A stretch of 64,000 bases of DNA from CAWICD01 sp052267165 (GTDB taxonomy: Bacteria; Vulcanimicrobiota; Vulcanimicrobiia; Vulcanimicrobiales; Vulcanimicrobiaceae): the NCBI GenBank assembly GCA_052267165.1, contig JBKQHO010000022.1:310001-374000 (forward strand). The letters are read 5' to 3'. The notes beneath the pieces are model-generated. The model was not told where the DNA came from. It was given only the letters and a program-made list of their open reading frames with translations, and did no database searches. Positions 17,489 to 25,161 of the stretch are shown here, piece by piece; the stretch's first letter is position 1, and every line of letters starts with the position of its first letter. A program made the position numbers and the translations under genes.

Positions 17489-18246
17489 TAGGCCGCCGCC
17501 GGCCGGCAGTGTTTGCACGGGCGGTAGCCCGCCGCGTGCGCTTCTTGCTCCGAACGAAAGGCCACCGCATGTTCGGGCTTGGTGCGCCGCGCGTCGGCAC
17601 ACGTCGGGAAGCAGTAGATCTTGGTCGTGCGCGACCCGTGCAGCCGCACTCCGCGCTGCGCGTCCCCCTCGAGCGCGGCCACGTCGACGCCTTCCGCGTC
17701 CAACATTGTGACCTTCCGCGGGACGCCGAGCGCATACTCGCCAACCTTGCCGTCGCTGCGCACGACGCGATGGCAGGGAATCAGCAGCGGCACCGGATTG
17801 CGCGCCAGCGCGCTGCCGACGGCGCGCACCGCCTTCGGCTTACCGATCTCGCGCGCGATCCAAGCGTAGGGGCGAATCTGCCCGCGCGGAATCTCGAGCA
17901 CCTTGCCCAAGACTTGCGCTTCGAACGGCGTGCAGACGCGCAGATCGTAGGTCAGCCGGCGCGCCTCGCCCAGCCCCGCCAGCGCTCGCGTTACTGCGCG
18001 CGGCGCTTCGGTCGCGTGCACCGCGGGGCGCGCGAACCGTGCCGCAAAGGCCGCTTCGAACGCGGCGTCGCCGTCGGCGCGCATCACCGCTGCGATGCCG
18101 TGCCCGTTCCAAGCGACGTAGACCGGACCGATCGGGCTTGGGAGCAGCGCGTAACGGTCGACCAAGCCGGCTGCGCGCATGACGTCCGCGGCGAAGCCTT
18201 CGGGCGCGCGCTCGCCGGCGAGCCGGCGCAGGTCTGCGAGAATCAT
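17488..18246 (-). CDS. Ogt-type O6-alkylguanine transferase fused to a C-terminal Ada metal-binding domain
   Basis: 252 aa. Residues 30-195 are a methylated-DNA-protein cysteine methyltransferase with active site IPCHRVV (Cys158). Residues 205-250 are an Ada methylphosphotriester domain with four Cys (212, 216, 244, 247) spaced as in Ada (YCFPTC ... YRPCKHC). In E. coli Ada the metal domain is N-terminal and an AraC helix-turn-helix lies between; here the order is reversed and the helix-turn-helix is missing. Its ATG overlaps the sigma-factor stop (ATGA). It should repair O6-methylguanine and could sense methylphosphotriesters without itself being a transcription factor. Confidence 0.9.
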   Translation of the reverse strand: MILADLRRLAGERAPEGFAADVMRAAGLVDRYALLPSPIGPVYVAWNGHGIAAVMRADGDAAFEAAFAARFARPAVHATEAPRAVTRALAGLGEARRLTYDLRVCTPFEAQVLGKVLEIPRGQIRPYAWIAREIGKPKAVRAVGSALARNPVPLLIPCHRVVRSDGKVGEYALGVPRKVTMLDAEGVDVAALEGDAQRGVRLHGSRTTKIYCFPTCADARRTKPEHAVAFRSEQEAHAAGYRPCKHCRPAAA

Positions 18247-18815
18247 GCTTCACTCCTCGTGAGGTCTTTACGTAGTTGGGCCAGCCCGCGATGGACCTCG
18301 GCCTTGACGGTCCCCTCGGGACGGCCGAGGATCGCCGCGATCTCGGCGTAGCTGCGGCCCTCGACGTGCCGCAGGACGACCGGCGCTCGGTATTTCAAAG
18401 CGAGCCGACCGAGCGCTGCGCGCAGCGCGTCGCGCGACTCGCCGCGCTCGACGACCGCCGCGGGCCCATCGCGCGGGTCGGCGGCGAGCGCCTCCGCGAC
18501 CGCTCCGTCGAGCGCGAACGTCCGGGCCGCCGGCGAGCGCGCGCGATTGCGCACGCGGTTGAGCACGATCGCGTAGAGCCAAGCGCGCACCGAAAGCTCG
18601 CGGCGGCGCTGCGGGCCGTAGCCGCTCAGCGCCCGATACGCAGCCACGAACGCTTCTTGCGCCAGCTCTTCGGCGGCGGAGCGATCGCCCACGAGGTTGA
18701 GCGCGAACCCGAATACGCGATGTTGGTACGCGGTCACCAGCTTCTCGAAGTGCGTGTCGAGGTCTTTGGCGAGCCCTTCGGCAACCTCGCGGCCGAGCCG
18801 TTCTTGCGCCGTCAT
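18243..18815 (-). CDS. ECF RNA polymerase sigma factor
   Basis: 190 aa with region 2 at about 20-90 (HRVFGFALNLVGDRSAAEELAQ...) and region 4 at about 130-185 (LALKYRAPVVLRHVEGRSYAEIA, then GTVKAEVHRGLAQLRKDL). No anti-sigma gene follows as is usual; instead ATGA overlaps join it to a 2OG oxygenase upstream and to ogt-ada downstream. The missing AraC-type helix-turn-helix of Ada may be functionally replaced by this sigma factor. Its signal could come from the 51-aa membrane protein or from the Ada domain; both are inference. Confidence 0.9.
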   Translation of the reverse strand: MTAQERLGREVAEGLAKDLDTHFEKLVTAYQHRVFGFALNLVGDRSAAEELAQEAFVAAYRALSGYGPQRRRELSVRAWLYAIVLNRVRNRARSPAARTFALDGAVAEALAADPRDGPAAVVERGESRDALRAALGRLALKYRAPVVLRHVEGRSYAEIAAILGRPEGTVKAEVHRGLAQLRKDLTRSEA

Positions 18816-19540
18816 CGCGCATTGTGGAAGATCACGCCGAGCGCAAAGCGCAGCCCGGAACGAACTTCGCTGACGCCGTGCCGGACGTTCTGCCGGTACG
18901 TGCCGTGGGTGCCCTCGACCGGCCGATACCGAGTCGGAAAGACGAGCGCGTCGCCGCCTTCGAGCGTCACGACGCGCGCCACCGACTGCGCTCGCGGCCG
19001 CTGCATGACCAGCACCGACTCGCCTCCGGAATAGTTCACGCGCTCGCTCAGCCCGATCGTCACTTGCAACGGAAAGGCCCGTTCGCCATAGAGGTCTTGG
19101 TGCAGCGCATTGTAGTCGCCGGCCTCGTAACGCAGCACCAGCGGCGTCGGCCGCAGCTGACCGGCCTTAGCGCACTCGGCGAGGTACGCTTCGAGCTCGG
19201 GCGGATAACGCTCCGCCAGGCGCAGCGCCTCGTTCCACGCGTTGGCGAGCGGCGCGAGATTACGGTAGAGCGCCGAGCGAAGGCCGCCGACGACCTTCGG
19301 CAGCGGGTCCGCGAAGTAGCGATACGTCCCGCGACCGAAGCCGTGGCGCGCCATCACGACGGTAGTGCGATAGAGCGCGTCGTCGTCGTAGGCTGCGATC
19401 AAGCTCGCGCACTGCTCGGCTGCCATCAAGCCGGAAATCCGCGCGAAACCGTCAGCCCAAAGGCTGCGGCTCAGCGCCTCGCTCTCGAGACCCTCGAGCC
19501 GCTCCTTCAGCGACGGATCACGCGTCATGGCGCCGTTCAT
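18812..19540 (-). CDS. 2-oxoglutarate/Fe(II)-dependent oxygenase
   Basis: 242 aa. The jelly-roll ligands are visible: HQD (His147, Asp149), His221 in VRHGVSEV, and Arg231 in SGLRFAL for 2-oxoglutarate. Preceding strands RYEAGDYNALHQDLYG and LQVTIGL are typical of prolyl-hydroxylase-like 2OG enzymes. It is not a close AlkB (no NxYxxGxxxxxxHxD). Position in an alkylation-repair operon suggests oxidative dealkylation of nucleic acid or modification of a protein partner. ATG 19540 overlaps the stop of the 51-aa gene; ATG 19528 is an alternative. Confidence 0.85.
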   Translation of the reverse strand: MNGAMTRDPSLKERLEGLESEALSRSLWADGFARISGLMAAEQCASLIAAYDDDALYRTTVVMARHGFGRGTYRYFADPLPKVVGGLRSALYRNLAPLANAWNEALRLAERYPPELEAYLAECAKAGQLRPTPLVLRYEAGDYNALHQDLYGERAFPLQVTIGLSERVNYSGGESVLVMQRPRAQSVARVVTLEGGDALVFPTRYRPVEGTHGTYRQNVRHGVSEVRSGLRFALGVIFHNAR

Positions 19541-19692
19541 TCGAGCGGCCAGCCGCGCCGCCCGCTCGTTAGCCTACGCTCGTACTCGTCCGACCAGACG
19601 CGCACGGTTGCGCGACGTCTCTCCGAGCGATCGGACACGCAGGCTAGTAAGGCGAGCGCTGCGATCAGACCGAGCCCCAAACCGATCTCCAT
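19537..19692 (-). CDS. 51-aa single-pass membrane protein heading the ECF/Ogt-Ada operon
   Basis: ATG 19692 has an excellent ribosome-binding site (GGAGGGACGGT), and its TGA overlaps the oxygenase ATG (ATGA). The N-terminal part MEIGLGLGLIAALALLACV is one membrane helix; the remainder is a basic, Arg-rich tail (SDRSERRRATVRVWSDEYER...) predicted cytoplasmic or periplasmic depending on topology. It could be a lipoprotein-like or small anchor, perhaps an anti-sigma-like partner of the ECF factor. No family recognised. The gene is short but the translation signals and coupling are convincing. Confidence 0.7.
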   Translation of the reverse strand: MEIGLGLGLIAALALLACVSDRSERRRATVRVWSDEYERRLTSGRRGWPLE

Positions 19693-19737
19693 ACCGTCCC
19701 TCCAGCCCGGCGACGCGGCCGGGACGTGAGAGGAACA

Positions 19738-19773
19738 CCCGAGCGGCGGAATCGTTGCATTCCGCCTCTCGGG
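19738..19773 (-). terminator. Strong hairpin between LolA-like gene and the ECF operon
   Basis: The arms CCCGAGCGGCGGAAT and ATTCCGCCTCTCGGG pair with a single mismatch over 15 bp around CGTTGC. It starts one base after the LolA-like stop codon, so it probably terminates that transcript on the minus strand and insulates the operon that starts at 19692. It is not followed by a T-tract. Confidence 0.6.
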
Positions 19774-20427
19774 CTACTGCGGTTCGAACACGTCGTCGGA
19801 GAGGGGCACGTTGAAGCGGTAGTTCGAGAACGTCGTGGTCACCTCGGCGTTGTAGCCGTGGCCGCGCGCGTGACCGATCTGCGACGCCACGACCTGTCGC
19901 CGGCCGAGGGGCTCGTAGGTCTGCTCGGTATCTACGGTCGAGCCGTTCTGATTGGTGAACGTATAGCGCGCAACCAGACCGGTCGTGTCGTCGACGTCGA
20001 CGTCGGCCGAGGCTACTTTCGACTGGCTGTCCTTGGGGACCAGGTGAAACGTCGTCGTCGTGCCGTCGTCGCCGGCAACCGTTCCGTCGTAGTATTCGGG
20101 CCAGACGGGGACCGGTTCGATCGTCGGGCTATCCTTGACGAGCCCTCGCATCAGGGATGGAACGTCGTCGAAAACGACAGCCTGCTTGTCGGGCGCTTCG
20201 TAATACGAGTGTCCGTGGAAGGTGAAGGACGCCGGCGGGAAGCTGCGCATGTGCGTGTGCACCTCGATGTCCGCGACCGAGGTCCTGATCCCGGCGCCCC
20301 AGCGCAACATTTTTCCGTAAACCGGATTGCTGCGCAGGGAGTTGGCCGCGGGCGCGGTCCCGAGCGAGAGCGCCAGCGCCAAGGCTCCCACAGCCAAGCG
20401 CGAGACAATGCGTTGCAACCGGCTCAT
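19774..20427 (-). CDS. Secreted LolA/LppX-like protein
   Basis: 217 aa with a signal peptide (RIVSRLAVGALALALSLG). The mature part has alternating strands with MRSFPPASFTFHGHSYYEAP, KQAVVFDDVPSLM, GLVARYTFTNQNGSTVDTEQ and an ending FNVPLSDDVFEPQ, the pattern of outer-membrane lipoprotein-sorting (LolA/LolB-like) half-barrels. Probably a periplasmic lipid- or lipoprotein-binding protein. The specific role is unknown. Confidence 0.55.
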   Translation of the reverse strand: MSRLQRIVSRLAVGALALALSLGTAPAANSLRSNPVYGKMLRWGAGIRTSVADIEVHTHMRSFPPASFTFHGHSYYEAPDKQAVVFDDVPSLMRGLVKDSPTIEPVPVWPEYYDGTVAGDDGTTTTFHLVPKDSQSKVASADVDVDDTTGLVARYTFTNQNGSTVDTEQTYEPLGRRQVVASQIGHARGHGYNAEVTTTFSNYRFNVPLSDDVFEPQ

Positions 20428-20500
20428 GGTGCCGGTATGCGTTCGTTACGGCCGAGGGCGAACCATCGCAAGCGAGGGCTTGCGCGCGGTCCGAGTCGGC

Positions 20501-21808
20501 TCAGTCGCGTTCGACCGTCAGCCGCAGGAAATGGGTCGCGCACGAGATGCACGGGTCGTAGTTGCGGATCGTCTGCTCGCAGCGCCAGCGCAAGTCCTCG
20601 TCGGGCAAGGTCAGGTTGTCCGAGACGACGCCAAGCAAGTCGCGCTCGATCTGCTTCTGGTTTTGCGAGGTGGGCGGCATGATGTTGGCCGTCAGGATGC
20701 GCCCCTCGGCGTCGAGCTCGTAGCGGTGATAGCACAGTCCGCGCGGCGCCTCGGTCGCCCCGCAACCCCGGCCGGCGCGCGGCTCGAGCGCGACAGCCGG
20801 CGGATTCGGCACGACGTACCGGTCGACGAGGCGCAGCGCTTCCTCCAGCGCGTACACGACCTCGAGGGCGCGCACCAGTATGCTCTTGAACGGGTTGCGC
20901 ACGACCGGCCCGAGTCCGGCCCCTTCGGCCAAGCTTTTGACCAGCGGCGAAAGTTGTTCGTAGTTGAGGGCGTAGCGCGCGAGGGGACCGAGCAGAAACG
21001 GCTTCTGCGCGCCCTTCATTACGCCGTGCAGCGCAGTCGAGTGCGCGACGTGCTCCTCGCCGAAGTGGTCCTCGAACTCGGCGACGTCGAGATCGAGACC
21101 AGTGTTGGAGACGATGCGCCCGCGATCGATCGCGTACTCGGAGGGATGGTGCAACGCAACGAAGACGTAGTCGTCCTCGTACTGCGGGAACGTGAAGCCC
21201 GCGAACAAGAGGACGCTGTCGATCGCGCCCTGGAGCGCAAGCCGCAAGGGCGGGGCCAGCGCGGCGATCGCCTCGGCCGAAGGCGCTTTGTAGAATCCGC
21301 CGACGCGCGTGTTGACCGGATGGACGGCGCGTCCCCCAATCGTCTCCATCAAGAGATTGCCGACCTTCTTGACTTGCAGCGCCGATTCGACGACCCCCGG
21401 ATGGTCCTTGGCCATCTCGAAGGAATCTTGGTAGCCCAGAAAATCCGGGGCGTGCAGCAGATTGGTGTGCAGCACGTGGCTCTGCACCCACTCGCCGCAG
21501 TACACGAGCCGCCGCAAATCGCGGATCGGCCCCTCGACGTGCGCGCCGAGTGCGTCTTCCATTGCCAGGCTCGCACCCAGAATGTAGGCGATCGGGCAGA
21601 TGCCGCAGATGCGTGAGGTGATGTCGGGCGCGTCGGTGTAGGGCCGCCCGCGCAACAAGGCTTCGAAAAAGCGGGGCGGCTCGAAGATTCGAAACGCGAC
21701 GTCCTCGACCTTGCCGCCCTTGATGCGGACGTGCATCGCGCCTTCGCCCTCGACGCGTGCCAGCGCATTCACCCGGATCGTCCGGTTCCGAAGATCATTT
21801 CCGTTCAT
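20501..21808 (-). CDS. hydA: Group 3b [NiFe]-hydrogenase large (alpha) subunit
   Basis: 435 aa from ATG 21808, which overlaps the small-subunit gene by 14 bp and has a GAAGGCG ribosome-binding site. The four NiFe ligands are present: RICGIC (about 66-71) and DPCISCATH (about 418-426). The protein ends a few residues later (FLRLTVERD), so a C-terminal extension cleaved by the endopeptidase is very short or absent from the gene product. Sequence style fits the bidirectional NADP-linked sulfhydrogenase class. Maturation genes (hyp) are not in the window. Confidence 0.93.
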   Translation of the reverse strand: MNGNDLRNRTIRVNALARVEGEGAMHVRIKGGKVEDVAFRIFEPPRFFEALLRGRPYTDAPDITSRICGICPIAYILGASLAMEDALGAHVEGPIRDLRRLVYCGEWVQSHVLHTNLLHAPDFLGYQDSFEMAKDHPGVVESALQVKKVGNLLMETIGGRAVHPVNTRVGGFYKAPSAEAIAALAPPLRLALQGAIDSVLLFAGFTFPQYEDDYVFVALHHPSEYAIDRGRIVSNTGLDLDVAEFEDHFGEEHVAHSTALHGVMKGAQKPFLLGPLARYALNYEQLSPLVKSLAEGAGLGPVVRNPFKSILVRALEVVYALEEALRLVDRYVVPNPPAVALEPRAGRGCGATEAPRGLCYHRYELDAEGRILTANIMPPTSQNQKQIERDLLGVVSDNLTLPDEDLRWRCEQTIRNYDPCISCATHFLRLTVERD

Positions 21809-22580
21809 GCGCGTCGCCTTCTTTACGAAACGCGTCGGCATTGGCGTTGAACGAGCGGTAGAGCTCGGCGAGCTCGCGCTCGCCCAGGCCCAACTCCTTG
21901 ATCGTTCGCGTCAGGCTCGCGGTGTTGGCGCGCTCCTGTGGACCGAAGCAGCCGTAGCAGCCGCGGTTGTGACCCGGGCACAAGCTGCCGCAGCCTGCGT
22001 GCGTCACCGGCCCCAAGCACGGCGTGCCGTGCGCGACCATCACGCACACCTGACCGCTGAGCTTGCACTCGACGCACACGCTGTGCGGTGAGATCAGCGG
22101 CTTGCGATTGTTGAGGAAGGCCGAGAGCACCTCGAGCAGCTGCCGCTTGTCGATGGGGCAGCCGCGCAACTCGAAGTCGACCTTGACGTGGTCGGCGATC
22201 CCGGTCGACGTGGCCAAGCCGTCGATATATTCCGGCCGCGCGTACACCGCCTTGACGAACGCGTCGTAGTCGCGGAAGTTGCGCAGCGCCTGAATACCGC
22301 CCGAGGTCGCGCAGGCGCCGATCGTGATCAGCACCTTGGAATCGGCCCGGATCTTCTTGATGTGCTCCGCGTCGTGCGTGTTGGCGATCGAGCCCTCGAC
22401 GAGCGAGACGTCGTAGGGGCCCTTCGACTGCGCGCGGGTCGCTTCGAGGAAGTAGGCGATCTCGAACGCGCCGGCAACCGCCAAGAGCTCGTCCTCGCAG
22501 TCGAGCAGGCTGAGTTGACAGCCGTCGCACGACGAGAATTTCCAGACCGCGAGCTTGGGTCGCACCTTCTTTTGGCTCAC
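21795..22580 (-). CDS. hydD: Group 3b [NiFe]-hydrogenase small (delta) subunit
   Basis: 261 aa. Cluster-binding motifs are SSCDGCQ (residues 17-22), IGACATSGG, RGCPIDK, and the C-terminal CLGPVTHAGCGSLCPGHNRG with CYGCFGP. It carries the FeS clusters that move electrons from the NiFe site to the beta/gamma diaphorase module. There is no Tat signal, so it is cytoplasmic, as expected for group 3. It starts 15 bp after the gamma gene. Confidence 0.93.
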   Translation of the reverse strand: MSQKKVRPKLAVWKFSSCDGCQLSLLDCEDELLAVAGAFEIAYFLEATRAQSKGPYDVSLVEGSIANTHDAEHIKKIRADSKVLITIGACATSGGIQALRNFRDYDAFVKAVYARPEYIDGLATSTGIADHVKVDFELRGCPIDKRQLLEVLSAFLNNRKPLISPHSVCVECKLSGQVCVMVAHGTPCLGPVTHAGCGSLCPGHNRGCYGCFGPQERANTASLTRTIKELGLGERELAELYRSFNANADAFRKEGDAHERK

Positions 22581-22595
22581 GTCAGTCCACTGTTC

Positions 22596-23489
22596 CTATA
22601 ACTCGCGGATCGCGAAGATCCGTTCGATCGTGTCGAACCGGTAGACCGGCCCTTCCTTGCACATGAACGTCGGCCCGAACTGACAGTGACCGCAGAAGCC
22701 GATTCCGCACTTCATGCTGCGCTCGAGCGTCACGTAGATCCGGTCCGTCGGCATGCCGCGGTCCTGCAGCACTTGCACGGCCGGGCGCGTCATCGCTTCC
22801 GAGCGGCAAACAAACGCGACGGCGTTGCCGCCGTCGAATCTGGAGATTTTCACCGCGGCGGCGACGCTTCCAACCCGTCCGCGGTATCCGCTCGGCGCGG
22901 TGTGCACCGTCACGTGCACCTCCAGATCGAAGCGGCCGCGCCAGGCGTGCAGGTCGCGCTCGTAGAGGATGTCGTCGACCCCGCGCGAGCCGTAGTTGAT
23001 GATGACCTTGCCGTACTTCTCGCGCCGGTTGAGCACTTCGTAGATCAACGGCCGCAACGGCGCAAGCCCGACGGTGCCGGTGACGAACACGACGTCCTTC
23101 CCGTACCCGGCTTCGACGGGCCAGGCCGAGCCGAACGGACCGCGCACGCCGACCGTCGCGCCGGCGCGCAGCTTGGCCATGGCTTTGGTCACCGTGCCGA
23201 CCTCGCGGATCGTATGCACGAGCGTCGCGCGATCGCGGCAGTCGCCGCTGATGCTGATCGCGACCTCGCCGATGCCGGCCGCGTAGAGCATGTTGAACTG
23301 ACCCGGCAAAAAGTGGAACGGCGCGCCGTCGAAGGGCTTGAGGTGCCAGCTGAAGCAGCCTCCGACCTCGCGCCGCACGCGCTCGATGCGAAAGAGGCGC
23401 GGGATCATCGGGTCGAGGGCGGGCACGATCCGCGGCGCGGCGGGAGCCGCCGGCTGCGCGGCGGCGGTCAAGATGGTTCCGTGACGCAT
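22596..23489 (-). CDS. hydG: Hydrogenase gamma subunit, FAD/NAD(P)-binding
   Basis: 297 aa from ATG 23489. A ferredoxin-NADP reductase-like fold: FAD part FLPGQFNMLYAAGIGEVAIS, nucleotide part VVFVTGTVGLAPLRPLIYEV, and a C-terminal 2Fe-2S-type cysteine set CGIGFCGHCQFGPTFMC as in dihydroorotate-dehydrogenase electron-transfer subunits. It passes electrons between FeS clusters and NAD(P)H. Its start overlaps the cyclic-nucleotide-binding gene by 22 bp. A longer upstream reading frame exists but is not family-like. Confidence 0.9.
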   Translation of the reverse strand: MRHGTILTAAAQPAAPAAPRIVPALDPMIPRLFRIERVRREVGGCFSWHLKPFDGAPFHFLPGQFNMLYAAGIGEVAISISGDCRDRATLVHTIREVGTVTKAMAKLRAGATVGVRGPFGSAWPVEAGYGKDVVFVTGTVGLAPLRPLIYEVLNRREKYGKVIINYGSRGVDDILYERDLHAWRGRFDLEVHVTVHTAPSGYRGRVGSVAAAVKISRFDGGNAVAFVCRSEAMTRPAVQVLQDRGMPTDRIYVTLERSMKCGIGFCGHCQFGPTFMCKEGPVYRFDTIERIFAIREL

Positions 23490-23935
23490 TCGACCAGTCG
23501 TTCGCGAGCGCTCGAGAGCCGGCGAGCCATTACCGGAGCGAATCGCCGAATCACCTCGTAGCCCAAGATCGGATCGAGGGCGAAGCGCTCGCGCAAGGTC
23601 GCGGCGTCGATTTCGATCAACGACGACGGCTCGACGGCACGCGCGTCGAAGCTCCAGCGGTAGGGCGGGATCAACCACGACCAGCCCACGACGTCGCCGT
23701 CGTAGACCTGCTCGACGACAATCGGGTCGCGTCCCGGCGCATACAGCTCGATGGCGACGAGGCCGCTCTTGACCAGGAAGAAGCGGTCGGCCGGATCGCC
23801 TTGCCGGAACAGCAATTCGTCGATATCGGCCTTGCGTTCGGAGGTGAGCTCAGCGAGTGCCGCGGCGACCTGCTCCGGAACGCCGGCAAAAAACCCCTGT
23901 GTTTCCAACAGGTTCGCAATGCTGGACGCGCTCAT
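23468..23935 (-). CDS. Cyclic nucleotide-binding (CRP-like effector) domain protein inside hydrogenase operon
   Basis: 155 aa from ATG 23935, ATGA overlap with hydB. It is a lone CNB beta-roll: ELLFRQGDPADRFFLVKSGLVAIEL, VVEQVYDGDVVGWSWLIPPYRW, then helices. No helix-turn-helix follows, so it is not a CRP-type transcription factor. Its place between beta and gamma genes suggests a regulatory subunit that ties hydrogenase activity to a nucleotide signal. Similar genes occur near some group 3b hydrogenases, but I cannot check how widely. Confidence 0.85.
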   Translation of the reverse strand: MSASSIANLLETQGFFAGVPEQVAAALAELTSERKADIDELLFRQGDPADRFFLVKSGLVAIELYAPGRDPIVVEQVYDGDVVGWSWLIPPYRWSFDARAVEPSSLIEIDAATLRERFALDPILGYEVIRRFAPVMARRLSSARERLVECVTEPS

Positions 23936-25092
23936 CTCTTCTCTCCCGGCGGTGAACCGGCCGGAACGGCGGCTCCCGCAGCGATCGCCGCAACCTCTTC
24001 CGTGATGTCGATGCCCACCGGACACCAGGTGACGCAGCGCCCGCATCCGACGCAGCCGCTGCTTCCGAACTGATCGTGCCAGTGCGCCAGCTTGTGCGTG
24101 AGCCACTGGCGATAGCGCGAGGCACCGTCACGTCGAATGCTGCCGCCGTGAATGTAGCTGAACTCGAGCGTGAAGCAGCTGTCCCAGCGACGCTCGCGCG
24201 CGATGTGGTCGCCGCTCAAATCGGTCACGTCCTCAACGGTGCTGCAGAAGCACGTCGGACAGACCAGCGTACAATTGGTGCAGGCCAAACAGCGCTGGGC
24301 CACTTCGGTCCAGCGCCGATGCTCGAGGTTAGCTTTGAGCACGCGCTCGGCGTCGGGGTGCATGCTGCGAACTTGCGACGTCGCCGCAGCCTCCACGGCG
24401 CTTGCGGCCGCCTCGAGATCCTGTGCGAGCGCCGGGCGCCGTTCGAGGCGCCGGAGCAGCGCCGCGCCGCGCTCGCTGCCTGCCTCGACCACGAAATCGT
24501 GCCGCGCGTCGTCGCAGAGTTCGGTCAGCGCGAGGTCGTAACCGGCGCGTGCTTTGGGTCCCGTCTCCATCGAGACACAAAAACAGGTCGAGACCGAACG
24601 CCCGCAGTTGACGGCGACGATGAACAGCGCGGCACGCCGCGCCGCGTAGCCTTTGTCGACGAAGGGTCCTTCGAGAAAGACACGATCCTGGACGGCGATC
24701 GCCGCCAGCTCGCAAGCCCGCACGCCCAACAGCACCGTCGGCGGTGCGGGCGTCTCGGCCGGCTCGACCGTGAACTGCGAGCCGTGGCGCTCGCCTTCCC
24801 AGAGCCGCTGGCGCGGCGGAAAGAGGACGCGCTTCCAGCCCTGCGGGCCGAGCGTGTGGGCGAAGACGGCCTGGTCGGGGCCGCGCACGAGACGATACCG
24901 GCCCGGCTCCTGTTCGTCGCGCCAGCCGGCCGGGAGCGCGTCGCCGCTTTCAAGCGGTTCGTAGACGATCGCGCCGTCGACGGCCTGAGGCCCGATCACG
25001 CGATATCCGTCGTCGCACAACCCTGCGATCAGCGCGTCGAGACCGGATCGGTCGATGACCTCCGCCCCCACGCCGTTCGTTTCCCGCGTCAC
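23932..25092 (-). CDS. hydB: Hydrogenase beta subunit, 4Fe-4S ferredoxin type
   Basis: 386 aa, GTG start. The N-terminal two-thirds has the HydB/AsrA pattern (PTVLLGVRACELAAIAVQDRVF, FIVAVNCGRSVSTCFC); the C-terminal third binds two 4Fe-4S clusters (RCLACTNCTLVCPTCFC and GCVGCGRCVTWCPVGID). It links the gamma flavoprotein to the delta subunit. First gene of the hydrogenase operon, 69 bp after the kinase gene, with a hairpin in the gap. Confidence 0.92.
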   Translation of the reverse strand: MTRETNGVGAEVIDRSGLDALIAGLCDDGYRVIGPQAVDGAIVYEPLESGDALPAGWRDEQEPGRYRLVRGPDQAVFAHTLGPQGWKRVLFPPRQRLWEGERHGSQFTVEPAETPAPPTVLLGVRACELAAIAVQDRVFLEGPFVDKGYAARRAALFIVAVNCGRSVSTCFCVSMETGPKARAGYDLALTELCDDARHDFVVEAGSERGAALLRRLERRPALAQDLEAAASAVEAAATSQVRSMHPDAERVLKANLEHRRWTEVAQRCLACTNCTLVCPTCFCSTVEDVTDLSGDHIARERRWDSCFTLEFSYIHGGSIRRDGASRYRQWLTHKLAHWHDQFGSSGCVGCGRCVTWCPVGIDITEEVAAIAAGAAVPAGSPPGEKR

Positions 25093-25117
25093 CCTCGATG
25101 CATAGACCTTTCGTAAG

Positions 25118-25144
25118 AAGGCCGTCAGCCACCAGCGACGGCTT
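25118..25144 (-). terminator. Hairpin between kinase gene and hydB
   Basis: Arms AAGGCCGTC and GACGGCTT pair over 8 bp with one bulge, and on the minus strand the stem is followed by CTTAC. It lies in the 69-bp gap and probably separates the kinase transcript from the hydrogenase operon, or attenuates read-through. Confidence 0.45.
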
Positions 25145-25161
25145 CTCCTGCCGACGGAGGT

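Noticed and set aside
18812..19540. Oxygenase as AlkB
   Set aside because: It is in a repair operon, but the ligand spacing and surrounding motifs are of the prolyl-hydroxylase-like 2OG type, so AlkB was not assigned.
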